Origin: Bryobacterales bacterium
GTDB taxonomy: Bacteria > Acidobacteriota > Terriglobia > Bryobacterales > Bryobacteraceae
Assembly (NCBI GenBank): GCA_003164035.1
Contig: PLRS01000132.1
Location: 1-58,839, forward strand
Direction: 5' to 3'
DNA: 58,839 nucleotides
Position numbers and translations under genes: made by a program. How positions within the stretch are numbered: position 1 is the stretch's first letter; each line of letters opens with the position of its first letter. Under the pieces are notes generated by a model. The model was not told where the DNA came from and did not search any database. It saw nothing but the letters and a program-made list of their open reading frames with translations. Of this stretch, positions 56,998 through 58,839 are shown in pieces.

Positions 56998-58814
56998 TCA
57001 CAAAGCGCGCAGGGCCAGCACCGGGTCCACGCGCAGAATGCGGCGCGTGGCGATCCAGACGGCAAACGCGGTCGATGCCAGCAGCAGTGCTCCGGCGCCG
57101 CCGCAGGTAGCGGCGCCGATGGGGTCCGCGCCTTCGATCAGGTGCAGCGCCACGCGCGCCAGGGCGGCCGAAGCCGCGACTCCGGCCATTGTCCCCGCGG
57201 CCACCGGCAGAAGGCCTTCTCGAAGCAGCATGGCCCGCACCCGGGCCGGGGGCGCGCCGATGGCCAGCCGCAAACCGATTTCGGCGGTGCGCTGCGCCAT
57301 GGCGTAAGAGGCCACGCCATAAACTCCGATCACCGCCAGCAGCAGGGCGAAGCCACCGAAGAAGATTACCGCGGTGGCGTAGAAGCGCGGCCGCGCCAGC
57401 GAATCGCTCAGCCGCTGGTCGAAGGTTTCCACGCTAAAGACCGGCGCTTTCGGCTCTACCGCGCGAATGGCGTCGCGCAGCAGGGGCAGAGCCGCTTCGG
57501 GACGGCCGTGGACGCGAGCGACGAAGGGCATGTGGTAGAGAGGCTTGCCGCTGGTCAGGAAGAATACCGCCGGAAGGCGAGTGTCGCTGGGACCGAAATA
57601 GCGTTCGGTGCGTGCCACCCCCACGATGGCGAGCGGCCCCAGCTTGAACCCGCGCGGCGTGATTCTCTTGCCCACTACGCGCAGGCCCGGGTCAAGCTTG
57701 CGCGCGAACTCTTCGTTGACGACCACCACCGGGCTGGAGTCGCGCTCATCCTGCCGGCTGAAATCGCGGCCGGCGACCAGCGGCGTCCGCATAGTCCTGA
57801 GATAATCGGCGGTCACCGAAACGATGGCGCCGAGCCGGTCGGCGCCGCCGCTCTCGGGAATGAAGAAGAACTCCGCAAATGAGTTGCCGTTACCCAGCGG
57901 CAGAAATTCCGCGACCGCGACGGATTCGACACCGGGCTGGGCGCGCAGGCGGTCGAGCACCTCGCGGTAGTAAGCGCGCGAATCGGCTTCTCTGGGAGTG
58001 CCGGCCAAGGCCACGCTGGCTGTCGCCAGGTGATCGGTGCGGAATCCCATGTCGGTTCCCAGCAGCTTCAGAAAACTCATGCCCAGCGTAATCGCGCCCG
58101 AAACCAGCACCAGGCTGAATGCCGCCTGCAAGGCGATGAGCGTGGAGCGCAGGCGCCTTAACCCGATATCCCCGCCGTGCTGGCGGGAGCGAAGCGATTG
58201 CGGCTGCGCCCGGCGCAGCAGCCCGGCCGGAAGAACGCCGAAGACGAGTCCGGTGGCGAGCGCCACCCCGGCGGCAAAGGCCAAAACCGGCGCGTCCAGC
58301 ACGGTGTAGCTTGCGTGGCGACGGCCGGCGGCAGCACCGACGCGGCCAAACGCGCGGCCCAATGCGCCACCACGAGCCCCGCTGCCGCGGCGGCCAGCGT
58401 CAGCCCCATGCTTTCCGTCACCAACTGCCGCACCAGTCGTGCCCGGCTCGCCCCCAGCGCCGAGCGAATGGCCATTTCTTCCTGCCGCTCGCCGACGCGC
58501 GACAGCAGTAGATGGGCCACGTTGGCGCAGGCCGTAAGCAGCACGAAGACCACCACCCCGAACAGCACCAACGACGCCTGGCGGACACTGCCCGACAAAG
58601 TCTCGCGCAATGGCTCCAGGCGCAGGTCCTGAAGAAATTCGGGGGTGATGGGGAAGTCCGTGCCGGTGGTCATGTCGGTGCGGTTGCGGCGATTGGCCTC
58701 CGCCAGCGTGATCCCCGGGCGCAGGCGGCCGATGGCATTGATGGCGACCGAGCGATTGCGCGTGAGCCGGTTTTCAAGCGGCCGCAGCGGCGTTAAGACC
58801 TCGGTCGGTGGGAT
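56998..58814 (-). pseudogene. second ADOP-type permease, broken and cut by the window edge
   Basis: The 3' part (56998 to about 58315) encodes MacB/FtsX sequence ending ATRRILRVDPVLALRAL. Upstream, about 58315-58673, the next frame gives FLQDLRLEPLRETLSGSVRQ and LTACANVAHLLLSRVGERQE, the first FtsX domain. The two are joined by a frameshift near 58310, where LPPAVATQA must continue as SYTVLDAPVLAFAAG. Still further upstream the frame runs through NRLTRNRSVAINAIGRLRPG and meets a TAA at 58815-58817. With two lesions it is probably inactive, unless the sequence has errors. It is a paralogue of the intact permease at 53779. Confidence 0.75.
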
Positions 58815-58839
58815 TTAGGGCTCGTAACAAAATAACATT

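Overview
The window looks like chromosomal DNA of an Acidobacteriota member, most likely a Solibacter/Bryobacter-like lineage. I infer this from gene types, not from a search: high-GC coding sequence, a large Oar-type TonB-dependent receptor with a carboxypeptidase-regulatory-like N-terminus, several PEP-CTERM secreted proteins, long MacB-type 'ADOP' permeases paired with a PadR regulator, Tat-exported ThuA-like proteins and many palindromic intergenic repeats. No rRNA, tRNA, CRISPR array or insertion sequence with a transposase was found.

Layout. 0-2 kb: an RHS fragment ending in a toxin-like tip cut short by a 15-bp tandem repeat (minus strand). 2-4 kb: a PEP-CTERM protein and a secreted hypothetical protein with a strong terminator. 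4-7.2 kb: a D-2-hydroxyacid dehydrogenase, a VOC/glyoxalase protein, a small exported protein and an SMP-30-like lipoprotein lactonase. 7.5-16.6 kb: a sugar or sugar-acid locus with an IclR regulator, the TonB-dependent receptor, a ThuA-like protein, a beta-propeller lactonase, a zinc alcohol dehydrogenase, a KduD-like SDR and a second, convergent ThuA-like gene. 16.9-23.1 kb (minus): an envelope cassette with an O-antigen-ligase-type protein, two copies of a FecR-like/PEP-CTERM gene pair and a TPR protein with a jelly-roll-like C-terminus. The block FecR-like, PEP-CTERM and 3' half of the TPR gene has been tandemly duplicated, and the second TPR copy has decayed. 23.1-25.8 kb (minus): a thiol-redox group of two DsbA-like proteins, a MauE/DoxX-type membrane protein and a methyltransferase.

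25.9-33.3 kb: a small membrane protein, a hypothetical protein, a SpoIIE-type phosphatase, a TolC-like outer-membrane protein, a double GNAT acetyltransferase, SelD and a C45-type Ntn hydrolase. 33.4-35.5 kb is an accessory patch: a lipoprotein, a MazF-type toxin with its antitoxin, a DUF2442-like gene broken by a frameshift plus a remnant copy, and several repeats. 35.5-49.5 kb is mostly ordinary chromosome: HtrA-type protease, RibA, a LytS-type sensor kinase, a methyltransferase, a NIPSNAP protein with a class A beta-lactamase-like protein, an RDD protein, a DUF2061 protein, ArgS, MotAB, two TPR proteins and RNase III. 49.5-53.8 kb is a second accessory patch: a frameshifted RHS tip with a frameshifted secreted neighbour, mqsRA with a candidate operator, a tandem GGGAAATGTGGGAC array, a RelE-type toxin/antitoxin pair and remnants. 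53.8-58.8 kb: an intact ADOP permease with its PadR regulator and a second, broken ADOP permease running to the window edge.

Two genome-wide traits show locally. First, about ten genes have a TANNNT-like -10 element only 6-9 nt before the start codon, most with no clear Shine-Dalgarno sequence, which suggests leaderless transcripts. Second, a perfect long-stem palindrome family (copies near 4.0, 28.0 and 56.9 kb) and several other inverted repeats sit between genes; one copy directly abuts the start of the TolC-like gene.
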